From Anammoximicrobium sp032229885 (lineage in GTDB: Bacteria; Planctomycetota; Planctomycetia; Pirellulales; Pirellulaceae): 24,102 bases of DNA. The notes beneath the pieces were generated by a model, which was given only the letters and a program-made list of their open reading frames with translations, had not been told where the DNA came from and searched no databases. The DNA lies in the NCBI GenBank assembly GCA_032229885.1, contig JAVYAJ010000073.1:1-24102 (forward strand). Direction: 5' to 3'. The position numbers were made by a program, and so were the translations under genes. The number at the start of each line of letters is the position of its first letter. Position 1 is the first letter of the stretch. This document shows positions 1 to 6,372 of the stretch, one piece after another.

Positions 1-35
1 AATGTCCCCAGACAATCATCTCGAAGGAGGTGGTT

Positions 36-983
36 ATGGAGGCATTATCGATGAGCGTCAAAGAGCGTCGTCGGCTGGAGATTTTTGGACGAGTGAAGGC
101 GAACGAGCTTACGCTCTCGAAGGGGGCAGAGCTGCTTGGCCTGAGCTATCGTCAGGCAAAACGCGCATGGGCGCGCTATCGGGACCGGGGCGATTCAAGT
201 CTGGTCCATGGGCTGCGGGGTCGGGCGTCGAATCGGCGAGATCTGGGTGGCCGCAAGGAGCGGGCGTTGGAGCTGTGCCGCGAGAAATACTCGAACTATG
301 GCCCCACCTTGGCGGCCGAGTGCCTGGGGCGTGACAATGGGCTGGCGGTGGCGGTGAGCACGCTGAGGACCTGGTTGTCGTCAGCGGGGTTGTGGCAGCG
401 TCAGCGGCGGCGCAAACTGCATCGTCGGCGTCGGCCTCGTCGGGAGCATTACGGCGAGTCGGCGCAGCTGGACGGTTCGCATCACGATTGGTTCGCGGGT
501 CGTCGCGGTTGGGCGGTGCTGATGGTGATGATCGACGATGCCACGGGGCGGGTTTTTGCCTGCTTTTTCGAGAACGAGTCGTGGGATTCGGCGGCCGTGA
601 CGCTGCGTCGTTACGCGCAGTTGCATGGACTGCCGGGTGCTTTATACGTCGACCAACACAGCATTTATCGGGCGGATCGGGATCCCACGTCGGAGGAGAT
701 TGTGGCGGGATTAGAGCCCAAAACGCAGTTCGGTCGGGCGATGCACGAGCTGGATATCGAGCTAATTTTGGCTCGCAGTCCGCGGGCAAAGGGTCGCGTG
801 GAGCGTGTAAACCGCACGCTGCAAGACCGGCGCGTCAAGGCGCTTACGCGAGCGGGCCTCGGCGATCTGGCGTCGGCCAATCGCTACTTGGAGGAGACGT
901 ACCTTCCGCAGTTTCACGAGCAGTTTGGCAAACCGCCGACGAAGCCGTCTGACATGCGGGATTCACGTAAACTGTACTACTAA
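36..983 (+). CDS. ISNCY-type DDE transposase, C-terminally truncated
   Basis: This is the catalytic part of an integrase-fold transposase. A helix-turn-helix region covers about residues 10-65, including the VHGLRGRASNRR linker that I associate with ISNCY-type transposases. The rve-like catalytic core follows, with candidate DDE residues D146 (QLDGSHHDWF), D206 (YVDQHSIY) and E256 (GRVERVNRTLQDR). The start at 36 is chosen because AAGGAGG ends 5 bases upstream; an in-frame GTG at 30 overlaps that site. The protein is 315 residues, whereas relatives I recall are about 400 or more and carry a further C-terminal domain. The stop codon TAA at 981-983 falls inside the dispersed repeat starting near 979, so the original 3' end is probably lost. 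Only 35 bases lie upstream, so any left terminal inverted repeat cannot be judged. It is probably inactive, with the family call more certain than the subfamily. Confidence 0.8.
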   Translation: MEALSMSVKERRRLEIFGRVKANELTLSKGAELLGLSYRQAKRAWARYRDRGDSSLVHGLRGRASNRRDLGGRKERALELCREKYSNYGPTLAAECLGRDNGLAVAVSTLRTWLSSAGLWQRQRRRKLHRRRRPRREHYGESAQLDGSHHDWFAGRRGWAVLMVMIDDATGRVFACFFENESWDSAAVTLRRYAQLHGLPGALYVDQHSIYRADRDPTSEEIVAGLEPKTQFGRAMHELDIELILARSPRAKGRVERVNRTLQDRRVKALTRAGLGDLASANRYLEETYLPQFHEQFGKPPTKPSDMRDSRKLYY

Positions 984-1036
984 CCTCGAACATCGTGAAG
1001 TTTTTGACGATGTTTTCAGCCAGCGACAGCGTTAAT

Positions 1037-1099
1037 CGGTTTTCGGTTTTCGGTTTTCGGTGTTCAGTGTTCAGTATTCAGTATTCGGTGTTCGATGTT
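1037..1099 (+). repeat. Heptamer tandem array, 9 units
   Basis: There are nine consecutive 7-bp units: CGGTTTT three times, then CGGTGTT, CAGTGTT, CAGTATT twice, CGGTGTT and CGATGTT. The array lies inside an 80-bp segment flanked by an 11-bp direct repeat GACAGCGTTAA (1025-1035 and 1105-1115). Copy 2 of the dispersed repeat lacks this segment. It resembles the heptameric short tandem repeats known from cyanobacteria. Confidence 0.9.
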
Positions 1100-1225
1100 C
1101 GGGTGACAGCGTTAAGTTGTTGAAGGGTTACATGTTGTGCTTGCAGGAGCGCTGGGAACCGCAGATGAACACGGATGGACACGGATCCATACGACGCGCG
1201 CGGTGCGCGCATACGGGAACCACAC

Positions 1226-1246
1226 AACTGACAACTGACAAATGCC
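1226..1246 (+). repeat. AACTGAC heptamer array, 2 full units
   Basis: Two perfect AACTGAC units (1226-1239) are followed by a degenerate one (AAATGCC). The equivalent position in copy 2 has four perfect units plus one degenerate unit, so the array varies in copy number between the two copies. Confidence 0.85.
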
Positions 1247-1382
1247 GTTAGACGCGATGTCTTTATGCGTATGATTCGTGGCCCCATTTCTTGGCGGTTG
1301 TTTGGTTGCGGCTGCTGGCCGCGCTGTGTGGCGCCCGGGCTGATGTAGACGGACATGAGCGCGGCGGCGATCGACAACGACC

Positions 1383-2546
1383 TCAACAACGCATTGCCGC
1401 CGGGACTGCGCCGTCTTCGACGACGGCCAGGTCTTCCACGGCAGCGCTGCCAGCCCCGTCCGACCTTCCGCCGCCCGACGCAGCCAGGATGTCGGCAATG
1501 GCCTCGTGGTACGGGATGCGAGCCTGCGCGAGCGCCGCGGCGAACCCGGCGTCGGGCGAGAGGCACGGATTGGCGTTCACCTCGAGGATCCACGGCTGGC
1601 CTGCGCTGTCCACGCGGAAATCGACCCGCGCGTACCCTCGAAGCCCGAACAGATCCCAACACGCGGAAGCCAAGTCGGCGAGCTGGTCGAGCAGCCGGCG
1701 GTCCGCCGCCGCAAAGTCGAACGTGCGCGGCGTGTTGCGATACTCGAACGAGTCGGCCTGCCACTTGGCCCGATAACCGACCAACCGCGGCCGGCCCTCC
1801 GGAAAGGCCGCGAAATCGATTTCCGCCGGCGGCAAGACACGACAGCCCGCGCGGTCGGCGAGCAGCGACAGGTTGAACTCGCGGCCATCGATGAACAGTT
1901 CCGCAAAACAAGGGCTCCCATGTCTCCGCCGGAACTCGCGCATCCGCCGCTGCACGTCCGCTTCGGCCGCTTCGGCCAACGCGTCTTCGTCCAGACCGAT
2001 CGAGGCGTGCTCGGCGACGGCCTTGATGATGAACCTCGCGCCCGGGCAAACCGTCGCGGCGAGCTCGCCGGGCGTTTGGGACAAATCCCGTTCTGCACCC
2101 TCGGGATGCGAGACGAAGGCGGATCGGGGCGCGCCAATCGCATCTGCCCTCGCGCCGCCGACCGGCCCGGCGGCCGAGATCCAAGGCGGCGTCGGCAAGC
2201 CCGCCTGAACCAAACGCTGCTTGGCCAACAGCTTGTTGTTCGTCAGAAAGATCGCCTCGGTCGGCGAGCCGGTATAGGGCACGCCCATCTGATCCAGCAG
2301 AGCCGTCGCCAGAAACATCAACGCGTCGGAACCGCCCAGGGATTCGACCAGGTTGAACACGAGCGACGGCGGCAATCGTCGCAACTGCTGTTGCACGGCC
2401 GCGAGGTTCAGGTCGCAGGGAACGATCGCCGCGCGCCGTCCCAAGCGTCCCAGAGCGTCGCCGACCGACTGGACCTGCGTCAGGACATCGCGGTCGGCGG
2501 CCGAGGCGTCGTCGGCCAGGCGGTTGTATAAGATGGCGACGGTCAC
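1383..2546 (-). CDS. ATP-grasp ligase (D-Ala-D-Ala ligase-like), second in operon
   Basis: This 387-residue protein has the layout of the D-alanine-D-alanine ligase branch of the ATP-grasp superfamily. A Rossmann-like N-terminal part reaches VFNLVESLGG (63-72), with GVPYTGSP at 88-95. Candidate nucleotide-binding lysines are K105 (TNNKLLAKQ) and K175 (FIIKAVAEH). Candidate metal ligands are D309 (ARVDFRVD), E322 and N324 (LEVNANP). Such enzymes activate a carboxylate as an acyl phosphate and join it to an amine. The GTG start at 2546-2544 overlaps the stop of the preceding ligase as GTGA, suggesting translational coupling. The final ~30 residues (from about 356) are a Gly/Ser/Ala-rich tail beyond the expected fold. 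A housekeeping Ddl is possible but unlikely: the protein is longer, differs strongly from its neighbour and sits beside kamA. Substrates are unknown. Confidence 0.85.
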   Translation of the reverse strand: MTVAILYNRLADDASAADRDVLTQVQSVGDALGRLGRRAAIVPCDLNLAAVQQQLRRLPPSLVFNLVESLGGSDALMFLATALLDQMGVPYTGSPTEAIFLTNNKLLAKQRLVQAGLPTPPWISAAGPVGGARADAIGAPRSAFVSHPEGAERDLSQTPGELAATVCPGARFIIKAVAEHASIGLDEDALAEAAEADVQRRMREFRRRHGSPCFAELFIDGREFNLSLLADRAGCRVLPPAEIDFAAFPEGRPRLVGYRAKWQADSFEYRNTPRTFDFAAADRRLLDQLADLASACWDLFGLRGYARVDFRVDSAGQPWILEVNANPCLSPDAGFAAALAQARIPYHEAIADILAASGGGRSDGAGSAAVEDLAVVEDGAVPAAMRC

Positions 2547-3550
2547 GCGCGCAGCAAGCTCCGCTTCGGTCGTCGTTTATCGGCCGATTCCACGATGCGT
2601 TCGATCAACCTCTGGTAAGGCATTCCCGCCGCCGTCGCGATCAGCGGCAGATCCGAATGCAGCGGGTGCAGTCCCGCCAGCGGGTTGCACTCGATGAAGT
2701 TCGGCGTGCCATCCGCGTCCGAGCGCAGATCGATCCGACCTGCGTCGCGGCAGCCCAGGGCCCGCCACGCGTCCAGCGCAACCTGCTCGGCGCGGCGGGC
2801 CTCGGGCTGGTTCGTTCCCACGACGGGCCGATACTCAACCAGCTCTTCGCACTTCTCTTTGTTCACGTAGGAATAGGCGTGTTGTTCCGCATTCGGCCGC
2901 AACACGATCTCAAGCGTGCCGAGCACGACCGCGTCGCCGCCTGTGCCCAAAATGCCGACGGTAAACTCGCGGCCCGGAAGAAACGTCTCGACCAGAACCG
3001 GCTGATGAAAACGGTCCAGCAGGTCTCGACACACGCGCCCCAGGCTGTCGTGATCGAGAACTCGCGAGGCGGGGCCGATGCCCTTGCCGGTGCCCTCGGC
3101 GACTGGCTTGGCAAACAGGGGGAACGGCAGGGCGATATCCGCGACCTCGCCGATCTCGCTGACCACGGCGAACCCGGGAGTGGGCACGCCCGCCTGGCGA
3201 ACGACCAGCTTAGTCAATGCCTTGTGCAAGCAGACCCCTGTCACGACTGGGTCTGAGAACGTGTACGGTATGTCGTACGCGTCCAGGATCGCCGGTACCT
3301 GTGACTCGCGAGCCGCACCCCCGTACAGTCCCTCGGCGATGTTGAACACCAGATCCCAGTGATCGCCGCTGGCCAGGCGATCGACCAATTGCCGAGCCGT
3401 GCCGATGCGCACAGGATTGTGGCCCAGGCCGCGCAGCGCCCGCTCTAAAGCGGCGATCGTGTCCGGTCGATCGAACTCGGCCGTCTCCTCTTCGCCGTAG
3501 CCGGCAGCCAGGTACTCGCTCCGTAAATCGTATGTCAAACCGATGCGCAC
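2543..3550 (-). CDS. ATP-grasp ligase (D-Ala-D-Ala ligase-like), first in operon
   Basis: This is a 335-residue ATP-grasp protein. Visible elements are DLVFNIAEGL (66-75), YDIPYTFSD (92-100), HKALTKLVVRQAGVPTPG (109-126), FAKPVAEGTGKGI (146-158) with K148 and a glycine-rich loop, VETFLPGREFTVGI (187-200), GRIDLRSDADG (271-281) with D274, and FIECNPLAGLHPLHSD (285-300) with E287 and N289 as metal ligands. I chose GTG at 3550 because GGAG lies 7 bases upstream and the fold begins at once with MRIGLTYDL; the open frame continues upstream without family similarity. It overlaps the next ligase by 4 bp and follows kamA after 152 bp. The ECNPLAGLHP version of the metal-binding motif differs from the EVNTLPGMT of classical Ddl enzymes, so a substrate other than D-alanine is likely. 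I infer action on beta-lysine or a conjugate of it. Confidence 0.85.
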   Translation of the reverse strand: MRIGLTYDLRSEYLAAGYGEEETAEFDRPDTIAALERALRGLGHNPVRIGTARQLVDRLASGDHWDLVFNIAEGLYGGAARESQVPAILDAYDIPYTFSDPVVTGVCLHKALTKLVVRQAGVPTPGFAVVSEIGEVADIALPFPLFAKPVAEGTGKGIGPASRVLDHDSLGRVCRDLLDRFHQPVLVETFLPGREFTVGILGTGGDAVVLGTLEIVLRPNAEQHAYSYVNKEKCEELVEYRPVVGTNQPEARRAEQVALDAWRALGCRDAGRIDLRSDADGTPNFIECNPLAGLHPLHSDLPLIATAAGMPYQRLIERIVESADKRRPKRSLLRA

Positions 3551-3638
3551 GGTGCGACTCCGCAGGGCCGGGGAATTGAAGCCGGCCGTCGATATCGCCG
3601 AGCCGCAGCGCCGCGGACCGGCAGTCCTTGGGGCGTTT

Positions 3639-3668
3639 GCCGAGCCGTCGCCCTGCGGACGGCTCGGC
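3639..3668. other. Perfect 11-bp inverted repeat between kamA and ligase gene
   Basis: GCCGAGCCGTC (3639-3649) and GACGGCTCGGC (3658-3668) form a perfect 11-bp stem with an 8-base loop. It starts 34 bp downstream of the kamA stop, in the transcript that would also carry the two ligases. No U-tract follows on either strand, so it is not a standard intrinsic terminator. It may be a processing, attenuation or mRNA-stability structure. Confidence 0.6.
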
Positions 3669-3702
3669 GATGCGTTGCGCTCGCCGAGCGGCAATAGCTC
3701 GG

Positions 3703-5016
3703 CTAATCGAGCGGATCCCGATACCGGTAGGTGTGATTCTCGTAGTTGCGAAGCAGCAGGTCGTCGCCGTCGCGACCGGCGACGTACGTCGGTTGCAAGG
3801 GAATTTTCCCGCCGCCTCCCGGCGCGTCGATCACGTACGTCGGCACCGCATAACCGGTCGTGTGGCCCCGCAGACCTTCGATGATCTCCAGGCCCTTGGC
3901 GACCGAGGTGCGGAAGTGCGACGAACCGGAGATCGGGTCGCACTGGTACAGATAGTACGGGCGAACCCGCATCATCAACAACTTGTGGACCAACTGTTTC
4001 ATGGTCTCCACGCTGTCGTTGACGCCCTTCAACAGGACCGTCTGCGAGCCCAGCGGGACTCCCGCGTCGGCCAGCCTTGCGCAGGCTGTAGAGCTCTCCG
4101 GCGTGCATTCGTCGGGATGGATATAGTGCAAGCTCATCCACAGCGGATGGTGCTTGCGCAGCACGCGGACCAGGGCCGGCGTGATTCGCTGCGGAAGCAC
4201 CGCCGGGATCTTGGTTCCGATCCGGACGAACTCGACGTGCGGAATCGCCCGCAGATTGCTCAGAATCCAGTCCAGCCGCTCGTCGGCCAACGTCAGCGGA
4301 TCGCCGCCGGAAATCAGCACGTCGCGGATCGTCGGCGTCTGGCGAATGTACTCGAAGGCCAGCCGCAGACGCGACTCGTTGGGCACGATCTCGCCGTGTC
4401 CCACCACGCGCGAACGTGTGCAGTAACGGCAGTACGTCGAGCAGAAATCGTGCGCCAGCAAAAGCACACGATCCGGATACCGATGCACCAGACCTGAGAT
4501 CGGACTGTGCCCGTCTTCGCCCAACGGGTCGTCCGCTTCGCCCGTCACGCGGTGAAACTCGGACGTCGTGGGAATGACGGTGCGCCGCAGCGGCTGGTGC
4601 GGATCCGTGCGGGACAGCAGGCTCATGTAGTACGGCGTGATCCCGACCGGCAGCATGGCGCCGCCGTCGACGAGCGCTTGCCGTTCGTCCGCCGATAGTT
4701 CGAGCATCCGCTCCATTTGTTCCAGCGTGCGAACGCGGTTCCGCGTCTGCCAACGCCAGTCGTTCCATTCGCGGTCCGAAACGTCGGCGAAGAAAGCCCT
4801 GCGAAAGGCGCGCGTCGCCGGACTGGTATGGGGGCGTCGCGGCTGAGCCGGTCGGCTGGGTGGCTCGAGCGCGGCGATCCCGGCAGCGATTTGCCGTGAG
4901 CCGCGCGAGCGAGAAGGCGTGACAATGAAAAGGACTTGGTGACCACCGCCAGGCGGTGGAGGAGGCTCGTCGTCGCCTACCGGCGACAGCGTCGTTTCGA
5001 CGCATTCGGTGCTCAT
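3703..5016 (-). CDS. kamA: Lysine 2,3-aminomutase family radical SAM enzyme
   Basis: This enzyme should interconvert L-lysine and beta-lysine using SAM, a [4Fe-4S] cluster and PLP. The cluster motif CSTYCRYC has C192, C196 and C199. IDAPGGGGK carries the PLP lysine K404. R201, D360 and D397 lie at the spacings I recall for R134, D293 and D330 of clostridial KamA, which bind substrate carboxylate and side-chain amine, and Cys-to-Lys spacing also agrees. The length (437 residues) matches KamA rather than the shorter EF-P enzyme EpmB, and no EpmA-like gene is nearby. Residues 1-75 form a low-complexity extension with a proline run. I chose ATG at 5016; GTG at 5043 would add 9 residues, and neither has a good ribosome binding site. 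The two ATP-grasp genes downstream suggest that beta-lysine is conjugated. No acetyltransferase of the N-acetyl-beta-lysine pathway is seen here. Confidence 0.9.
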   Translation of the reverse strand: MSTECVETTLSPVGDDEPPPPPGGGHQVLFIVTPSRSRGSRQIAAGIAALEPPSRPAQPRRPHTSPATRAFRRAFFADVSDREWNDWRWQTRNRVRTLEQMERMLELSADERQALVDGGAMLPVGITPYYMSLLSRTDPHQPLRRTVIPTTSEFHRVTGEADDPLGEDGHSPISGLVHRYPDRVLLLAHDFCSTYCRYCTRSRVVGHGEIVPNESRLRLAFEYIRQTPTIRDVLISGGDPLTLADERLDWILSNLRAIPHVEFVRIGTKIPAVLPQRITPALVRVLRKHHPLWMSLHYIHPDECTPESSTACARLADAGVPLGSQTVLLKGVNDSVETMKQLVHKLLMMRVRPYYLYQCDPISGSSHFRTSVAKGLEIIEGLRGHTTGYAVPTYVIDAPGGGGKIPLQPTYVAGRDGDDLLLRNYENHTYRYRDPLD

Positions 5017-5090
5017 AAAGAGGGTTCCATCAGACCTTGCCACAGATTTGAAAGGTCACACGACATGGCAACTCCGATTGCCGGCGTAGA

Positions 5091-5119
5091 ACATTACGCA
5101 AAACGATTTTTAAAATCAA
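5091..5119 (-). promoter_or_regulatory. Candidate sigma70-like promoter for kamA operon
   Basis: On the minus strand TTGATT (5119-5114) and TAATGT (5096-5091) are separated by exactly 17 bp in an AT-rich island within GC-rich DNA. Transcription would start near 5084, giving a leader of about 70 bases before kamA. Consensus match only. Confidence 0.35.
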
Positions 5120-5445
5120 GTGCTCGACGCCATCCGGCCACAAAAAATGTTCAGACGCGACAACCCGGGCCGCGCGACGCCCAAATCCAGCGTGCGCGTC
5201 GACCATTTGCATCGGCGACCGCAGAGGCATTCCTTGATGGGGCGAAACGATTTTTGGCTCGCCCTGGGCGCGCAGATCCGCGCGACCTGACGAACGGTCG
5301 GACGCCGGTCAGAGAGAACGATCCTCGCGCGCCGCGCCCACGCGCCGGGTCTTCACACGCATGCTTGCGCAGGTGGTGTTTGGAGGACGAGTGGCCGTGC
5401 GCGACCTTTGGCGCGAGCCATACACGGCGCGTCCGGCGGCACGTC
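5120..5445. other. Intergenic region upstream of kamA operon
   Basis: This stretch lies between the kamA promoter candidate and the 3' end of the isomerase-like gene. Short open frames exist on both strands but show no recognisable domain, signal peptide or ribosome binding site. I see no RNA gene or repeat in it. Confidence 0.5.
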
Positions 5446-6369
5446 TCAGGCACGTTCCAGACATGCCTCGAGGTAGGCCCGCGTCCGATTGATCTCGTCC
5501 GTCACCGCCGCCGTACTCGCCAGAATGGGAATGCCGCGCGGGACGGGATGCATAAAGATCTCGGTGAAGCCTTGATAACGGATCCGCTTCAACGCCCGCA
5601 GCAGCGGCGCGAAATCGAGCGGTCCGCGGCCGGGCAACTGCAACAGCTCTTGTTCTTTGGGCAGCTTGGTCTGGCACCCTTGGCCATGCTGCCAGGCCTG
5701 GAAGAACACCAGCCGCGGCCCCAGATCGGCGATGATCCCGGCGATCAAGTCTTCCTCCTGCGGCAGGTGATACGGCGCCAAGGCGATGCCCAGGTGGGGC
5801 GACGTGACGAATTCGGCGAAATAGCGCAGCGAATCGGGTTCGTTGATCAGCGAATTGCCGTGATTCTCGATCCCGATGGTCACCCCCAGACGTTCGGCCG
5901 CCGCGACGTGCGGCTCGAGGCTGGCTACGAACGTCTTGACCCGCTCGCGCAGCGAACGTCCGTCCGCGTTGCGGGCGCCGGTGATGATCACCCGGCCGCC
6001 CAGTTGCCGCAGGACGCGCATCTCGTCCTGCAGCTTGTACGGTCCCAGGTCGTAGCGGGCGATCGCGCCCAAGTGCACGCCGTGTTCGTCCAGCAATTTG
6101 GCGAACCGCTCGAGCCCCATCTCTACCGCCTGCTCGCGATGATTCGCATGGGGCCGCGGCCAGATGTCGATGTGCGACGCGCCCGTCTTCTTGACCTCGG
6201 GCAAGACCTCGGCCAGCGGTGTCGTGCCGTACAACGGCGAAGCCAGGATGTAGTTCAGCCGGAAATCGGAGGTCTGCCCGGCTTGGCCCAACCGGGAACC
6301 TACGGCTCCGAAGGCACAGCCGGCCAGGCTTGCGACGAACTGGCGGCGCGACAGCGACGATTGTGTCAT
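5446..6369 (-). CDS. Tat-exported sugar phosphate isomerase/epimerase-like TIM barrel
   Basis: This is a xylose-isomerase-like TIM-barrel protein of 307 residues. It begins with a Tat signal: SRRQF at 7-11 followed by VASLAGCAFGAVG, with the mature part from about residue 30. Barrel landmarks are HIDIW (66-70), a candidate metal ligand pair E168/H170 in GIENHGN, the APYH segment (198-201), the WQHG segment (226-229) and E270 in GFTEIFMH. The usual DxxH metal ligand seems changed: position 198 is Ala where Asp is common. The start ATG lies 3 bp after the stop of the upstream oxidoreductase, so the two are probably one operon. In this family such pairs often handle sugars or sugar acids such as inositols or 3-keto-sugars. 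I infer periplasmic carbohydrate processing; the substrate cannot be read. Confidence 0.8.
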   Translation of the reverse strand: MTQSSLSRRQFVASLAGCAFGAVGSRLGQAGQTSDFRLNYILASPLYGTTPLAEVLPEVKKTGASHIDIWPRPHANHREQAVEMGLERFAKLLDEHGVHLGAIARYDLGPYKLQDEMRVLRQLGGRVIITGARNADGRSLRERVKTFVASLEPHVAAAERLGVTIGIENHGNSLINEPDSLRYFAEFVTSPHLGIALAPYHLPQEEDLIAGIIADLGPRLVFFQAWQHGQGCQTKLPKEQELLQLPGRGPLDFAPLLRALKRIRYQGFTEIFMHPVPRGIPILASTAAVTDEINRTRAYLEACLERA

Positions 6370-6372
6370 GGC

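Larger units (their letters stand above)
979..1325 (+). repeat. Composite dispersed repeat, copy 1
   Basis: This non-coding block is closely similar to 17954-18231. Shared stretches include actaacctc, acatcgtgaa, ggttacatgttgtg, catacgacgcgcgcggtg, the aactgac array and ggttgcggctgctggccgcgct. It holds a NTDGH-like segment (about 1155-1220, 'agatgaacacggatggacac'), a kind of sequence I recall as common between genes of planctomycetes and other environmental bacteria. Compared with copy 2 it carries an extra block of about 80 bp with heptamer repeats. Short reading frames over it are translations of repeat DNA, not genes. Confidence 0.85.

Noticed and set aside
1060..1251. Small protein reading FSVQYSVFGVRC and NTDGHG
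   Set aside because: It is a translation of heptamer and dispersed repeat DNA and has no ribosome binding site or conservation expected of a gene.
3639..3668. Rho-independent terminator of kamA
   Set aside because: The stem is strong, but no U-tract follows on either strand, so I list it only as a hairpin.
3551..5005. N-terminal extension of the first ATP-grasp frame
   Set aside because: The open frame upstream of 3550 is the shadow of kamA in another frame; the fold begins at the GTG with a good ribosome binding site.
3703..5016. EF-P lysine modification enzyme EpmB
   Set aside because: The protein is about 100 residues longer than EpmB and keeps the free-lysine-binding Asp residues, and no epmA-like gene is nearby.
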